Positions 45,547-54,641 of a stretch of DNA of 64,000 nucleotides are shown here, piece after piece. The first letter of the stretch is position 1, and every line of letters begins with the position of its first letter. Origin of the DNA: Amycolatopsis thermoflava N1165 (GTDB taxonomy: Bacteria > Actinomycetota > Actinomycetes > Mycobacteriales > Pseudonocardiaceae). Location of the stretch: contig NZ_KI421511.1 of NCBI RefSeq assembly GCF_000473265.1, forward strand, positions 2,407,731-2,471,730, read 5' to 3'. The position numbers were made by a program, and so were the translations under genes. The notes under the pieces are model-generated. The model was not told where the DNA came from, made no database searches, and saw only the letters and a list, made by a program, of their open reading frames with translations.

Positions 45547-46418
45547 GCGACCGCCTCGTCCCGCCCGCCGCGCAGCACGGAGTTGCCCTCGAAGGTCTCC
45601 TTGGCCGCGCTGAAGCCGGGCAGCTCGTCGAGCACCAGCCGCCCGCTCTGGCCGTAGAAGGTGACCGGGTTGTCCCACAGCACGGTGTCCACATCGGACT
45701 CCGTGAACCCGCCGTCGAGCATCGCCAGCCCGGTCTTGTGCACCTTCAGCGGGTCCGAGCGGCCCCAGTCGGCGGCGGAGTTGACCAGCATCTTCTCCGT
45801 GCCGTGCTCGCGCAGGATCGCGACCATGCGCTGCTCGTCCATCTTGGTGTCCGGGTAGATGGAGAAGCCCATCCAGCAGCCGGACTCCTTGACCAGGCCG
45901 ACGGTGACCTCGTTGAGGTGGTCGACCACGACCCGCTCCGGCGCGATGCCGGACTCGGCCACGACGGCGAGCGTGCGCTTGGTGCCTTCCAGCTTGTCCC
46001 GGTGCGGGGTGTGCACGAGCACCGGCAGGTCGTGCTCCTTCGCCATCTCCAGCTGGCGGGCGAAGGCGTCGTCCTCGGCCGGGGTCATCGAGTCATAGCC
46101 GACCTCGCCGACCGCGACCACGCCGTCCTTGGCGAGGTAGCGCGGCAGCACGTCGAGCACCGGCGTGCAGCGCGGGTCGTTGGCCTCCTTGGGGTTCAGC
46201 GCGATGGTGCAGTGGTGGCGGATGCCGAACTGCGCGGCGCGGAAGCGTTCCCAGCCGATCAGCCCGTCGAAGTAGTCGGTGAACGACGACACGCCGGTGC
46301 GCGGCTGGCCCAGCCAGAACGCGGGCTCGACCAGTGCCCGCACGCCGGCGGCGTACATGGCCTCGTAGTCGTCGGTGGTGCGGGAGGTCATGTGGATGTG
46401 CGGATCGAACAGGCGCAT
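45543..46418 (-). CDS. eboB: TatD-family metal-dependent hydrolase, EboB-like
   Basis: A 291-residue amidohydrolase-type barrel. It begins MRLFDPHIHMTSRTTDDYEA with the HxH metal pair (His7, His9). Further metal residues lie in VAVGEVGYDS (Glu), LVHTPHRDK (His), VVDHLNEVT (His) and NSAADWGRSDP (Asp). It is closer to the TatD-like EboB group than to DNA-repair TatD proteins. Its ATG shares one base with the upstream stop (TGATG). The natural substrate of EboB is unknown. Confidence 0.85.
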   Translation of the reverse strand: MRLFDPHIHMTSRTTDDYEAMYAAGVRALVEPAFWLGQPRTGVSSFTDYFDGLIGWERFRAAQFGIRHHCTIALNPKEANDPRCTPVLDVLPRYLAKDGVVAVGEVGYDSMTPAEDDAFARQLEMAKEHDLPVLVHTPHRDKLEGTKRTLAVVAESGIAPERVVVDHLNEVTVGLVKESGCWMGFSIYPDTKMDEQRMVAILREHGTEKMLVNSAADWGRSDPLKVHKTGLAMLDGGFTESDVDTVLWDNPVTFYGQSGRLVLDELPGFSAAKETFEGNSVLRGGRDEAVA

Positions 46419-47830
46419 CAGGGTGTCTCTTCCAGGAAGCGGAGTGCGTCGGCGGGGACGGCGCGGCCGGCGGCCCTGCGCTCCCCCGCGTAGTCGGTGA
46501 TCATGCGGCGCAGCTCGTCGTCGGCCCGCCGGTCCAGTTCGGCGACCGCGGCCAGCGGGATGCCGGTGAACAGGCACTTCAGCACGCCGTGGCGCCAGCC
46601 GTGCTGGTCGAGGTGGCGGGCGGCGAACGGGCCGAGCGCGGCGGCGATCAGGCCGGTGTCGTTGCTGCGCAGGGCGTCGCGGACCAGTTCGAGGCCGGTG
46701 GCGACGGCCTTGTCGCCGACCGCGGACAGCGCCCGCAGCACGCCCCGCCGCTCGGCGCCGTCGCCGTAGCGGTAGAGGTCGGCCAGCTCCGCCGCGAACT
46801 CCCCGGCGGGCAGCGCCGCGGCGAGCGTGGTCAGCAGCCGGGTCCGGGCCAGGTCGTCGGCGGTGCCGTGGACCAGGCCGTCCGGATCGGAGCCCGGGTG
46901 CAGCGGGCCCCGGCCGACGTGCCGTCCGGCCGCCGGGAACAGGGTCCGCACGGCCGTGGGCTCACCGGTGATGCGCCGTTGCGCCTCGCCCAGCCAGGAC
47001 TGGTCGAGCCGCGCGGCCCGCAACGCGGTCAGCGCGGCGCGGGCGACCTGCGGCGCGGCGTGGCTGTGCCGGGGCAGCTCGACCGCGGCCACCCCGGTGT
47101 AGCCGATCTCGTCCAGCGCGGCGAGTGTGGCGGGCAGGTCCAGCTGCCCGTCGCCGAACTCGAGGTGCTCGTGCACACCCGGCCGCATGTCGTCCAGCTG
47201 CACGTTGACCAGCAGCCCCTTGGCCTGCCGGATGCACGCGGCCGCGTCCTGCGGCTCCACGGCGACGCAGTGCCCGACGTCGAGGGTGATCCCGAGCAAG
47301 TCCGGATCACCCAGTTCGGCGCGCAACCGCAGCGCGTCGGACAGCGTTTCCACGAGCATCCCGGGTTCCGGTTCGAGGCCGAGGCGGACACCGCGCCGGT
47401 CCGCCTCGGCCAGCACCGCGGGCATCCGCGACCGCAGCCGCTCCCACGCGGTCGCCTCGTCCACAGTGGACACCCCGGACCAGAACGACACGCAGTCGGC
47501 GCCCAGTCCCTCCGCGACCCGGATCGCCCGCGCCAGGAAGTCCAGCCGCTTGTCCGCGTTCTCGCTGACCAGGGTCGGTTCGTGCTTGTGCCACGGGTCG
47601 AGCAGGAACCGCGCGCCGGTCTCCACGACGCAGCGCAGGCCCAGCTCGTCGAGCCGGGCGGCGACCCGGTCCACCCGCGCGGACAGGTCGTCGGCATACG
47701 GGTCGAGGTGCTGGTGGTCCAGCGTGAGCGCGACCGAGGTGTATCCGAGTTCGGCGATGATCGCCAGGGCGTCGTCCAGCCGGTGGTTGGCGAACCCGTT
47801 GGTGCCGTAGCCGAGGTGGTAGCCGCTCAT
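46418..47830 (-). CDS. eboA: Fusion of a sugar-isomerase-like TIM barrel with an EboA domain
   Basis: 470 residues in two parts. Residues about 1-275 form a xylose-isomerase-like barrel: GYHLGYGTNGFANHRLDDAL, LEPEPGMLVETLSDAL, ITLDVGHCVAVEP, VNVQLDDMRPGVHEHLEFG and VAAVELPRHSHAAP carry the Glu/Asp/His ligands. Residues about 290-470 are an EboA-type helical domain with HEAT-like character (DLYRYGDGAERRGVLRALSA, FAARHLDQHGWRHGVLKCLF). In canonical ebo operons EboA is a separate gene. The fusion ties the barrel physically to EboA function, whose biochemistry is unknown. ATG overlaps the UbiA stop. Confidence 0.85.
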   Translation of the reverse strand: MSGYHLGYGTNGFANHRLDDALAIIAELGYTSVALTLDHQHLDPYADDLSARVDRVAARLDELGLRCVVETGARFLLDPWHKHEPTLVSENADKRLDFLARAIRVAEGLGADCVSFWSGVSTVDEATAWERLRSRMPAVLAEADRRGVRLGLEPEPGMLVETLSDALRLRAELGDPDLLGITLDVGHCVAVEPQDAAACIRQAKGLLVNVQLDDMRPGVHEHLEFGDGQLDLPATLAALDEIGYTGVAAVELPRHSHAAPQVARAALTALRAARLDQSWLGEAQRRITGEPTAVRTLFPAAGRHVGRGPLHPGSDPDGLVHGTADDLARTRLLTTLAAALPAGEFAAELADLYRYGDGAERRGVLRALSAVGDKAVATGLELVRDALRSNDTGLIAAALGPFAARHLDQHGWRHGVLKCLFTGIPLAAVAELDRRADDELRRMITDYAGERRAAGRAVPADALRFLEETP

Positions 47831-48681
47831 GTCGGGCTCACCTTCCGGCCGAGCCGCTTGGCCAGCGGCAGCGCCAGTGCGACCAGGCCCGCGCCGAGCA
47901 CCCCGCCGCGCCGGGCCGCGAGCGCGGCCTGCAACGGGACCATGCCGTGGATGCCGGCGGCCGTCGCCGTCCGGACCACGGCCGCGGTCGGCTTGCGCAC
48001 CGCCGCGTACTGCTTCGACCCGACGCTCACGCCGTACCCGGCGGCCGCGGCCAGCGCCGCCACCCGGTGCCCGGCCGCGCCGCCGCGCCCCGACACCGCC
48101 GCGGCGGCCGACGCCGAGGTCAGCGCGAGCGCGCCCGCCGCGCGCGCGGGCGACGCGCCGTGCACCTCGCCCGCCGACAACGCGGTGACCCCGAGCGTGT
48201 GCCCGCCGAGCACCGCGGCCGGGACCAGCGCCTTCGCCGCACCCGAGCGGCCCGCGCCGAGCAGCACGTCCAGCGAGCGGCACAGCGCCATCGCGGCCGG
48301 TGCGAGCGGGGTCTTCTTCAGCACGGTGTCGTAGGCCCACACCGCCGCGGCCAGCGGCGCGGCGACCTTGAGCGCGTCGCGGCCACCGGCGACCGCGGCC
48401 AGCCCGAGGCCCGCGCCGGTCAGCCCCGCCGCGACGCCGAGCGCGCGCCGCGGGCTGACCCGGCCGGACGGGATCGGCCGCTCCGGGCGCTCGACCGCGT
48501 CCAGCTCGCGGTCGGCCCAGTCGTTGAGCGCCATGCCGGACCAGTAGATCGCCACCGAGGCCAGCGGCAGCGCGAGCCGCCGTCCCCGCAACGGACGGCC
48601 GGCCGCGGCGGCGCCCGCGACGGTGTCGCCGAGGACGCTCAGCGCGGCCGGTGCCCGCACGAGCTGCACGTACGGGTTCAC
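47827..48681 (-). CDS. eboC: UbiA-family prenyltransferase (SCO3242-like, EboC-type)
   Basis: An integral membrane prenyltransferase of 284 residues. The first Asp motif is N-D-x-x-D-x-x-x-D in NDWADRELD (53-61), followed by ERPERPIPSG; the second conserved region is AYDTVLKKTPLAP with LCRSLDVLLGAG after it. Eight to nine Ala-rich membrane spans follow. It should attach a prenyl chain to a small acceptor at the inner face of the membrane. GTG overlaps the inositol-phosphate-synthase stop, so acceptor supply and prenylation are translationally linked. Confidence 0.88.
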   Translation of the reverse strand: MNPYVQLVRAPAALSVLGDTVAGAAAAGRPLRGRRLALPLASVAIYWSGMALNDWADRELDAVERPERPIPSGRVSPRRALGVAAGLTGAGLGLAAVAGGRDALKVAAPLAAAVWAYDTVLKKTPLAPAAMALCRSLDVLLGAGRSGAAKALVPAAVLGGHTLGVTALSAGEVHGASPARAAGALALTSASAAAAVSGRGGAAGHRVAALAAAAGYGVSVGSKQYAAVRKPTAAVVRTATAAGIHGMVPLQAALAARRGGVLGAGLVALALPLAKRLGRKVSPT

Positions 48682-49829
48682 TTCTGCCGTCCCAGCGACG
48701 AGGCCCACTCGGCCAAGGCCCGCGCCTGCTCGGCGAAGCGGTGCTCGCCGGTGCCGACCGGGTCCTTGAAGAAGAACGCGAGCTGCCCCAGCGGCCCGGT
48801 CTCGCCCGCCCGGTACGCGGCCGCGGTCAGCCGCGCCAGGTCCAGCACCAGCGGCGCGGCCAGTGCCGAGTCGTAGCCGGTCCAGGTGAACTGCAGGGTC
48901 ATCCGCGCACCAAGGAAGCCCTCGAAGGACACGTGGTCCCAGGCCGTCTTCTGCTCGCCGAGGTCCGGCACGTGGTCGATGTGCAGCGGGGCCACCACGT
49001 CGTCGCCGAGCAGGGCCGCCAGCCCGCGGGCCTTGGACTCCAGCTTGCCCGCCGCCTTCACCGGGTCGGCCAGGGTGGCGCCGTCGCCGCCGCCGAGGAG
49101 GTTGGTGCCCGACCACGAGCGCACCTTCAGCGCCCGCGCCGCGAACATCGGCGCCAGCACCGACCGGAGCAGCGTCTCCCCGGTCTTGCCGTCCGATCCG
49201 GCGTAGGGCAGCCCCTGCCGCCGGGCGAATTCGGTGAGCGCGGGCAACCGGATGCCCGTCGACGGCGTGAAGTCCACGAAGGGGCACCCCGCCGACACCG
49301 CCGCGAGCGCCGCCAGCGAGCTGCCGGGCAGCACCTCGCGGCCGGGCTCGTCCATCGCCGCCACGAGCGCGTCGAGGTCGTGGTGCTCCGGCGCGTCCGC
49401 GGTTGGGGGTTCCGTGGACGAGACGTTGATCACCACGACGGCCGACAGGCCGTGCCGGGTGCGGAACTCGCGCAGGTCGTCGGCCAGCCGCGCGGCGGTC
49501 TCGGCCTGCGTGCGCCCGCTGGGCACCGGACGCAGGTCGGCCTCGACGGCACGCAGGCCGTCGCGGATCGCCGGCAGCAGGCCGGCGGGGAGCAGCCCGC
49601 CCGCGGTGAGCTGCTCCGCCTTCTTCTCCAGCGGCGTGTCCACCAGGTCGTGCCCGCCGACGACGAGCTCGTCCCAGCCCGGCAGCACGCCGGGCGCCAC
49701 GTCCAGCCGCTCGGTCACACAGCCGTCCGGCCCGGTCAGGCCGGACCGCATCGCGAGCAGCCCGCTGATCGCCGTCGTGGCCACCGAGCCACGCGCGCCG
49801 ACCAGCCACAATCCAGTTCTCTCAGGCAT
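48678..49829 (-). CDS. ino1: Inositol-3-phosphate synthase
   Basis: An NAD-dependent sugar-phosphate cyclase making 1L-myo-inositol 3-phosphate from glucose 6-phosphate. The 383-residue protein has the NAD loop WLVGARGSVATTAISGL (about 8-24), VVINVSSTEPP (about 140), FVDFTPSTGIRLP, YAGSDGKTGETLLRSVLAPM (active-site Lys, about 218-237), SWSGTNLLGGGDGATL and IDHVPDLGEQKTAWDH. All catalytic segments look intact. It is not the stand-alone housekeeping locus: it lies inside the ebo-type operon, overlapping the oxidoreductase by 8 bases and UbiA by 4. In this position it replaces the dehydroquinate-synthase-like EboD. Confidence 0.92.
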   Translation of the reverse strand: MPERTGLWLVGARGSVATTAISGLLAMRSGLTGPDGCVTERLDVAPGVLPGWDELVVGGHDLVDTPLEKKAEQLTAGGLLPAGLLPAIRDGLRAVEADLRPVPSGRTQAETAARLADDLREFRTRHGLSAVVVINVSSTEPPTADAPEHHDLDALVAAMDEPGREVLPGSSLAALAAVSAGCPFVDFTPSTGIRLPALTEFARRQGLPYAGSDGKTGETLLRSVLAPMFAARALKVRSWSGTNLLGGGDGATLADPVKAAGKLESKARGLAALLGDDVVAPLHIDHVPDLGEQKTAWDHVSFEGFLGARMTLQFTWTGYDSALAAPLVLDLARLTAAAYRAGETGPLGQLAFFFKDPVGTGEHRFAEQARALAEWASSLGRQK

Positions 49830-51018
49830 CGATCACCCTTTCGGTCGACATTGATACGCCGACCCAGGACGTTCCGTTGCCCGCGCTCTCCTCCACCGCG
49901 TGCAGCACCCGCTGGACCTGCAGGCCGTCGGCGAACCCCGGTTCGGGGTCGCGCTGCTCGCCGATGGCGGTGAGGAAGTCGGCGATCTCGTGGGTGAAGG
50001 TGTGCTCGTAACCCAGCAGGTGCCCCGGCGGCCACCACGCCCCGACGTAGGGGTGGTCCGGCTCGGTCACCAGGATCCGCCGGAAGCCCGCCTCGGCCGG
50101 GTCGTCGTCGCCGTCGTAGAAGGACAGCTCGTTCATCGACTCGAAGTCGAAGGCCAGGCTGCCCCGCGACCCGTTGATCTCCAGCCGCAGCGCGTTTTTG
50201 CGGCCCAGCGCGAACCGGGTGGCCTCGAACGTGGCGACCGCGCCGCCGGCGAACCGCGCCAGGAACACCGCGCAGTCGTCCACGTCGACCTCGCCCAGCG
50301 CGCTGCCCGGCTCCCCGGACAGCGGCCGCTCCCGCACGAACGTCTCGGTCATCGCCGAGACGCCACTGATGCGGTCGCCGAGGACGAACTGGGCGGTGTC
50401 CACCGCGTGCGCGGCGATGTCGCCCAGCGCGCCGGACCCGGCCTTGTCCCGCCGCAGCCGCCAGGTCATCGGCGTGGCCGGGTCGGCCAGCCAGTCCTGC
50501 AGGTAGGCGGCCCGCACCTGGCGGATGGTGCCCAGCCTGCCCTCGGCGACCATCTTGCGGGCCAGCGCGATCGCGGGCACCCGCCGGTAGTTGAACCCGA
50601 CCATCGCCCGCTGCCCGTTGGCCGCGGCGCCTTCGGCGGCCGCGGCCATCTCCTCGGCCTCGGCGACCGAGTTGGCCAGCGGTTTCTCGCACAGCACGTG
50701 TTTGCCCGCGGCGAGCGCGGCCAGCGCGATCTCGGCGTGCGAGTCGCCCGGCGTGCAGATGTCGACGATGCCGACGTCGTCGCGCGCGACCAGGGTGGCC
50801 CAGTCGGTCTCGACGTCCGGCCAGCCCTGCTTGGCGGCGGCGGCCTTCGTGCGCTCCGGGTCGCGGCCGCCGAGGACGGCCAGCCGCGGCGCCAGCGGCA
50901 CGTCGAAGAACCGGTGGACCGAGCGCCAAGCGTGGGCGTGGACGGCGCCCATGAAGGCGTGCCCGACCATGCCCACCCCGATCGAGGCGCCCGCGGGGTC
51001 AGGAGTCGAAGGCGACAT
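49822..51018 (-). CDS. Gfo/Idh/MocA-family sugar/cyclitol oxidoreductase
   Basis: A 398-residue NAD(P)-dependent dehydrogenase. The Rossmann domain opens IGVGMVGHAFMGAVHAHAWR, the catalytic EKP is in HVLCEKPLANS (about 106-116), and the C-terminal domain has SGALGDIAAHAVDTAQFVLG (the D-x-x-x-H pair). Members oxidise inositols or sugars at one hydroxyl. Its start lies within the 3' end of the binding-protein gene (20-base overlap; ATG 51024 is an alternative), placing catabolic/biosynthetic oxidation directly behind sugar import. Confidence 0.88.
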   Translation of the reverse strand: MSPSTPDPAGASIGVGMVGHAFMGAVHAHAWRSVHRFFDVPLAPRLAVLGGRDPERTKAAAAKQGWPDVETDWATLVARDDVGIVDICTPGDSHAEIALAALAAGKHVLCEKPLANSVAEAEEMAAAAEGAAANGQRAMVGFNYRRVPAIALARKMVAEGRLGTIRQVRAAYLQDWLADPATPMTWRLRRDKAGSGALGDIAAHAVDTAQFVLGDRISGVSAMTETFVRERPLSGEPGSALGEVDVDDCAVFLARFAGGAVATFEATRFALGRKNALRLEINGSRGSLAFDFESMNELSFYDGDDDPAEAGFRRILVTEPDHPYVGAWWPPGHLLGYEHTFTHEIADFLTAIGEQRDPEPGFADGLQVQRVLHAVEESAGNGTSWVGVSMSTERVIDA

Positions 51019-52054
51019 CGGCATAGGAATCGACGTTCTCCTTGGTCACCACGGCCGAGTAGGTCGTGACGTTCGCGGGGATCTCGTGCTCGGCGAGGTC
51101 GCCGATGCCCTTGTCCTGGCCGAGCAGCCGGGCCAGGGCGATCGCCGAGGACGCCATCGACGGGCTGTAGAGCACGGTCGCCTTGATGACGCTGCTGTCG
51201 GCCTTGATCAGGTCCATCATGTTGCGCGAGCCCGCGCCGCCGACCATGAGGAACTCGCTGCGGCGCGCGTTGTCGATCGCCGCGAGCACGCCGATGCCCT
51301 GGTCGTCGTCGTGGTTCCACAGCGCGTCCAGCTTCGGCGCCGACTGCAGCAGGTTCGACGTCATCTGCTCGCCGCTCTCCGGCGTGAACTGCGCCGACAC
51401 GCGCGGGCCGACGGCGAACCCGTGCTTGGCCAGCGCGTCGCGGAAGCCCTGGCTGCGCTCCTGGGTCAGCGGCAGCGAGTCGATGCCGGCGACCTCGCCG
51501 ATCACCGGGCTGGTGACGCCCTTCTTCTTCAGCTCGCCCGCGATGTAGTTGCCCGCGTTGACGCCCATCCGGTAGTTGTCGCCGCCGATCCAGGTGCGGT
51601 AGGCCAGCGGCGTGTCGAACACCCGGTCCACGTTGACCACCGGGATGCCCGCGTCCATCGCCTGCTGGCCGACCTGGGTCAGCGCCTTGCCGTCGAAGGG
51701 CAGGATCACCAGGACGCCGACCTTCTGGTTGATCAGCGTCTCGACCTGGGCGATCTGCTGGTTGACGTCGTTGGTGCCCTCGGTGGCGGTGAAGGTGACG
51801 TCGGAGAACTGGCCGGCCTGCGCGCGGGCGTTCTTGGTCATCGCCGCCATCCAGCCGTGGTCGGCGGCAGGCGCGGAGAAGCCGATGGTGACGTGCTTGC
51901 CGGGCTGGGAGTTCTGGCCCGCGTTGCCCGCGACGGCCTGCGGGGCCGACTGCGGCGACTCGTTGGAGGTGCAGGCGGCCAGCAGGGCGCCTGCGCCGAC
52001 GGCCGCGCCGCCGGTGAGGAAGCGGCGGCGGGCGAGGGAGGATGGTCCGGACAT
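50999..52054 (-). CDS. Sugar-binding lipoprotein of an ABC importer (RbsB-like)
   Basis: A 351-residue periplasmic-binding-protein type I receptor. The N-terminus has both twin arginines (ARRRFLTGG) and a lipobox (GALLAAC, Cys about 28), so it is a Tat-exported lipoprotein. The mature domain resembles ribose/inositol binders: VTIGFSAPAADHGWMAAMTK, VLVILPFDGKALTQVGQQAM, GIPVVNVDRVFDTP, and LWNHDDDQGIGVLAAI. The ligand cannot be fixed; a pentose, hexose or inositol is likely given family and neighbours. It is separated by 50 bases from the permease. Confidence 0.9.
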   Translation of the reverse strand: MSGPSSLARRRFLTGGAAVGAGALLAACTSNESPQSAPQAVAGNAGQNSQPGKHVTIGFSAPAADHGWMAAMTKNARAQAGQFSDVTFTATEGTNDVNQQIAQVETLINQKVGVLVILPFDGKALTQVGQQAMDAGIPVVNVDRVFDTPLAYRTWIGGDNYRMGVNAGNYIAGELKKKGVTSPVIGEVAGIDSLPLTQERSQGFRDALAKHGFAVGPRVSAQFTPESGEQMTSNLLQSAPKLDALWNHDDDQGIGVLAAIDNARRSEFLMVGGAGSRNMMDLIKADSSVIKATVLYSPSMASSAIALARLLGQDKGIGDLAEHEIPANVTTYSAVVTKENVDSYADVAFDS

Positions 52055-52104
52055 GGCGAGCTCCAGTGGTCGTCGTCGGGGAGGGGTTTCGGGGTTCGTC
52101 TTTC

Positions 52105-53136
52105 CTAAGTGGACTTGCGGGCGCGGTTGGTGCGGAACTGCAGCAGGACGGCCAGGACGATGATCGCGCCCTTGGCGATGTTCTGGATGTCGGTGTCGAG
52201 GTTGTTGAGCGTGAAGATGTTGCCCAGCACCGTGAAGATCAGGACGCCGATGAGCGTGCCGATCAGGGTGCCGCGGCCGCCGGTGAGCAGGGTGCCGCCG
52301 ATGACGACCGCGGCGATCGCGTCCAGCTCGTAGTAGAGGCCGTTGGTGGAGGCGCCCGAGGTGGTGCGCGCCACCACCATGATCGCCGCGATGCCGCAGC
52401 ACAACCCGGCCACGCCGTAGACGAGCGCGGTGTGCCGCTTGACGTTGATGCCGGCCAGGCGCGCGGCCTCCGTGTTGCCGCCGACGGCGAACGTGCGGCG
52501 GCCGAACGTGGTGCGGTTGAGCAGGACCCAGCCGACCACGAACACCAGCGCGAACATCCAGATCAGCACCGGGATGCCGAGGAAGTCACCGCGGAAGAAG
52601 CTCAGGAAACCGGTCTCCCGCACGACCTGCGTCTGCCGGCCGCTGATCCGCTCGGCGAGCCCGCGTGCCGAGGCGTACATCGCCAGCGTCGCGATGAACG
52701 GCACCACTCTGCCGTAGGACACCAGCACGCCGTTGATCAGCCCGCAGCCGAGACCGACCGCGAGCGCGCAGATCACCATCACCACCGGGCCGTAGGCCTG
52801 TGTCGCCAGCGTCGTCGCCCACACGCTGGACAGCGCCACGATCGAGCCGACGGACAGGTCGATGCCGCCGCTGATGATCACGAACGTCATGCCGACGCTG
52901 ACCACGCCGATCGCGGCCGCGAGCCGCAGGATGGTGGACAGGTTGCCCTCGGTGAAGAACGCGTCCGGCCGGGTCAGCCAGCCCACCAGGCACAGCAGGA
53001 CGAACACCCCGAACAGCCCGGCCAGCCGGGCGTCCACCGGGAATCGGCCGCGCGCGGCCTTCGGGGCCGGCGGCGCGGCCCGGGGTGGCGGGGCCTGCGT
53101 GGCCTCGGGCAACACCGACGAGGGGTCCTTCGTCAT
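52105..53136 (-). CDS. Sugar ABC transporter permease (RbsC-like)
   Basis: A 343-residue CUT2-type permease with about ten membrane spans. Family segments are FVIISGGIDLSVGSIVALSS (about 107-126), IATLAMYASARGLAERISG, GGNTEAARLAGINVKR and TVLGNIFTLNNLDTDIQNIA. The ATG overlaps the preceding ATPase stop. The cytoplasmic N-terminus of about 35 residues is Pro/Ala-rich. One copy per operon implies a homodimeric channel. Confidence 0.92.
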   Translation of the reverse strand: MTKDPSSVLPEATQAPPPRAAPPAPKAARGRFPVDARLAGLFGVFVLLCLVGWLTRPDAFFTEGNLSTILRLAAAIGVVSVGMTFVIISGGIDLSVGSIVALSSVWATTLATQAYGPVVMVICALAVGLGCGLINGVLVSYGRVVPFIATLAMYASARGLAERISGRQTQVVRETGFLSFFRGDFLGIPVLIWMFALVFVVGWVLLNRTTFGRRTFAVGGNTEAARLAGINVKRHTALVYGVAGLCCGIAAIMVVARTTSGASTNGLYYELDAIAAVVIGGTLLTGGRGTLIGTLIGVLIFTVLGNIFTLNNLDTDIQNIAKGAIIVLAVLLQFRTNRARKST

Positions 53137-54641
53137 GCCGCACTTCCCTCCATCACCAGATTCAGCACGTCTGCTTCGGTCAGCTCGCTCGCGGGCGCCT
53201 CGCGGACCACGTGGCCCTCCCGCATCACGAGCACGCGGTCGGCGAGCCCGAGCACCTCGGGCATCTCGCTGGAGACCAGCACGAGCCCGACGCCATCGGC
53301 GGCCAGCTCGCGGATCAGCCGGTAGAGCTCGGCCCGCGCGCCCACGTCGACGCCGCGGGTGGGCTCGTCGAGCAGCAGGATGGAGCAGCCGCGCACGAGC
53401 CAGCGCGCCACGACCGCCTTCTGCTGGTTGCCGCCGGAGAGCGTGCCCACCGGGCGGCGCGGATCGGCCGGGCGCAAATCCAGTTGCCGCAGGCGTTCGG
53501 CCGAGTCCCCGATCTCGCGGGCGCGGTCGGTGAAGCCGAAGCGGCTGTAGGCGGGCAGGCTGGCCAGGGTCACGTTGTGCGCCACCGACATCTCCAGCAG
53601 CAGCGCCTGGCTCTTGCGTTCCTCCGGCGCCAGGCCGATCCCGGCCTTGACCGCGCTGGGCACGTCGCCCGGCTTGAGGCGCTTGCCCTCGACGAAGACC
53701 TTGCCAGCGTCCGGTTTGCGGCCGCCGAAGATGGTCTCCAGCAGTTCGCTGCGGCCGGCGCCGACGAGTCCCGCCACGCCGAGGATCTCCCCGCGCCGCA
53801 AGGTGAAGCTGACGTCCTCGAACTCGCCGCGACGGGTCAGGTTCTCCACGCGCAGCAGCTCGGTCGAGCTGTCCACTGTGGATTCCAGGCGTTCCGGGTA
53901 GACGGTTTCGACGCGGCGGCCGGACATCAGCGACACCAGGTGGTCGGTGGTCACGTCGGCGACTTCCAGCCCGGCGGCGACGGTGGCGCCGTCCTTGAGC
54001 ACGGTGACGCGGTTGCCGATGCGGCGGATCTCCTCCAGCCGGTGCGAGATGTAGACGACGGCGACGCCCTCGGCGGTCAGCTCGGCGACGATGCGGAACA
54101 GGTTGTCCACCTCGTCGGCGGCGAGCGCGGCGGTCGGCTCGTCCATCACGATCAGGCGCGCGTCGTGGGCCAGCGCGCGGGCCATCGACACGAGCTGCTG
54201 GCCGGCCGCGGACAGGTCGCCGACCTCGCGGTCGGGGTGGATCTCCGGGTGGCCGAGCCGCGCGAGCAGCTCGGCGGCCTTGACGCGGGCCTGCCGGTCG
54301 CGGGTGAAGCCGGCCTGCGCCGGCTCGTGGCCGAGGAAGATGTTGTCCGACACCGACAACGCGGGGATGAGGTCGAGCTCCTGGTACATGGTCGCGATGC
54401 CGCGGCGCAGCGCCACGACCGGCGAGGACAGCGTGACCGGATCGCCGAGCCAGCGGATTTCGCCCGCGTCCGGCTGGTGGGCGCCGGCGAGGACCTTGAT
54501 CAGGGTCGACTTGCCCGCGCCGTTCTGGCCGAGCAGGCAGTGCACCTCCCCCGCCCGCACCGACAGCTCGACACCGTCCAGCGCCCGGACACCCGGGAAC
54601 GTCTTGACGATGCCGCGCATGGACAGCAGGTCTTCGGTCAT
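53133..54641 (-). CDS. Sugar ABC transporter ATP-binding protein (RbsA-like, two ATPase domains)
   Basis: A 502-residue tandem ATPase. The first domain has Walker A GQNGAGKST (about 38-46), signature LSAAGQQLVSMARAL and Walker B LIVMDEPTAALA. The second has a degenerate Walker A region (GLVGAGRSELLETIFG), signature LSGGNQQKAVVARW and LLLDEPTRGVDVGA. This asymmetry is normal for the CUT2 family. Its ATG shares one base with the ROK stop (TGATG), so regulator and transporter are translated from one message. Confidence 0.93.
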   Translation of the reverse strand: MTEDLLSMRGIVKTFPGVRALDGVELSVRAGEVHCLLGQNGAGKSTLIKVLAGAHQPDAGEIRWLGDPVTLSSPVVALRRGIATMYQELDLIPALSVSDNIFLGHEPAQAGFTRDRQARVKAAELLARLGHPEIHPDREVGDLSAAGQQLVSMARALAHDARLIVMDEPTAALAADEVDNLFRIVAELTAEGVAVVYISHRLEEIRRIGNRVTVLKDGATVAAGLEVADVTTDHLVSLMSGRRVETVYPERLESTVDSSTELLRVENLTRRGEFEDVSFTLRRGEILGVAGLVGAGRSELLETIFGGRKPDAGKVFVEGKRLKPGDVPSAVKAGIGLAPEERKSQALLLEMSVAHNVTLASLPAYSRFGFTDRAREIGDSAERLRQLDLRPADPRRPVGTLSGGNQQKAVVARWLVRGCSILLLDEPTRGVDVGARAELYRLIRELAADGVGLVLVSSEMPEVLGLADRVLVMREGHVVREAPASELTEADVLNLVMEGSAA

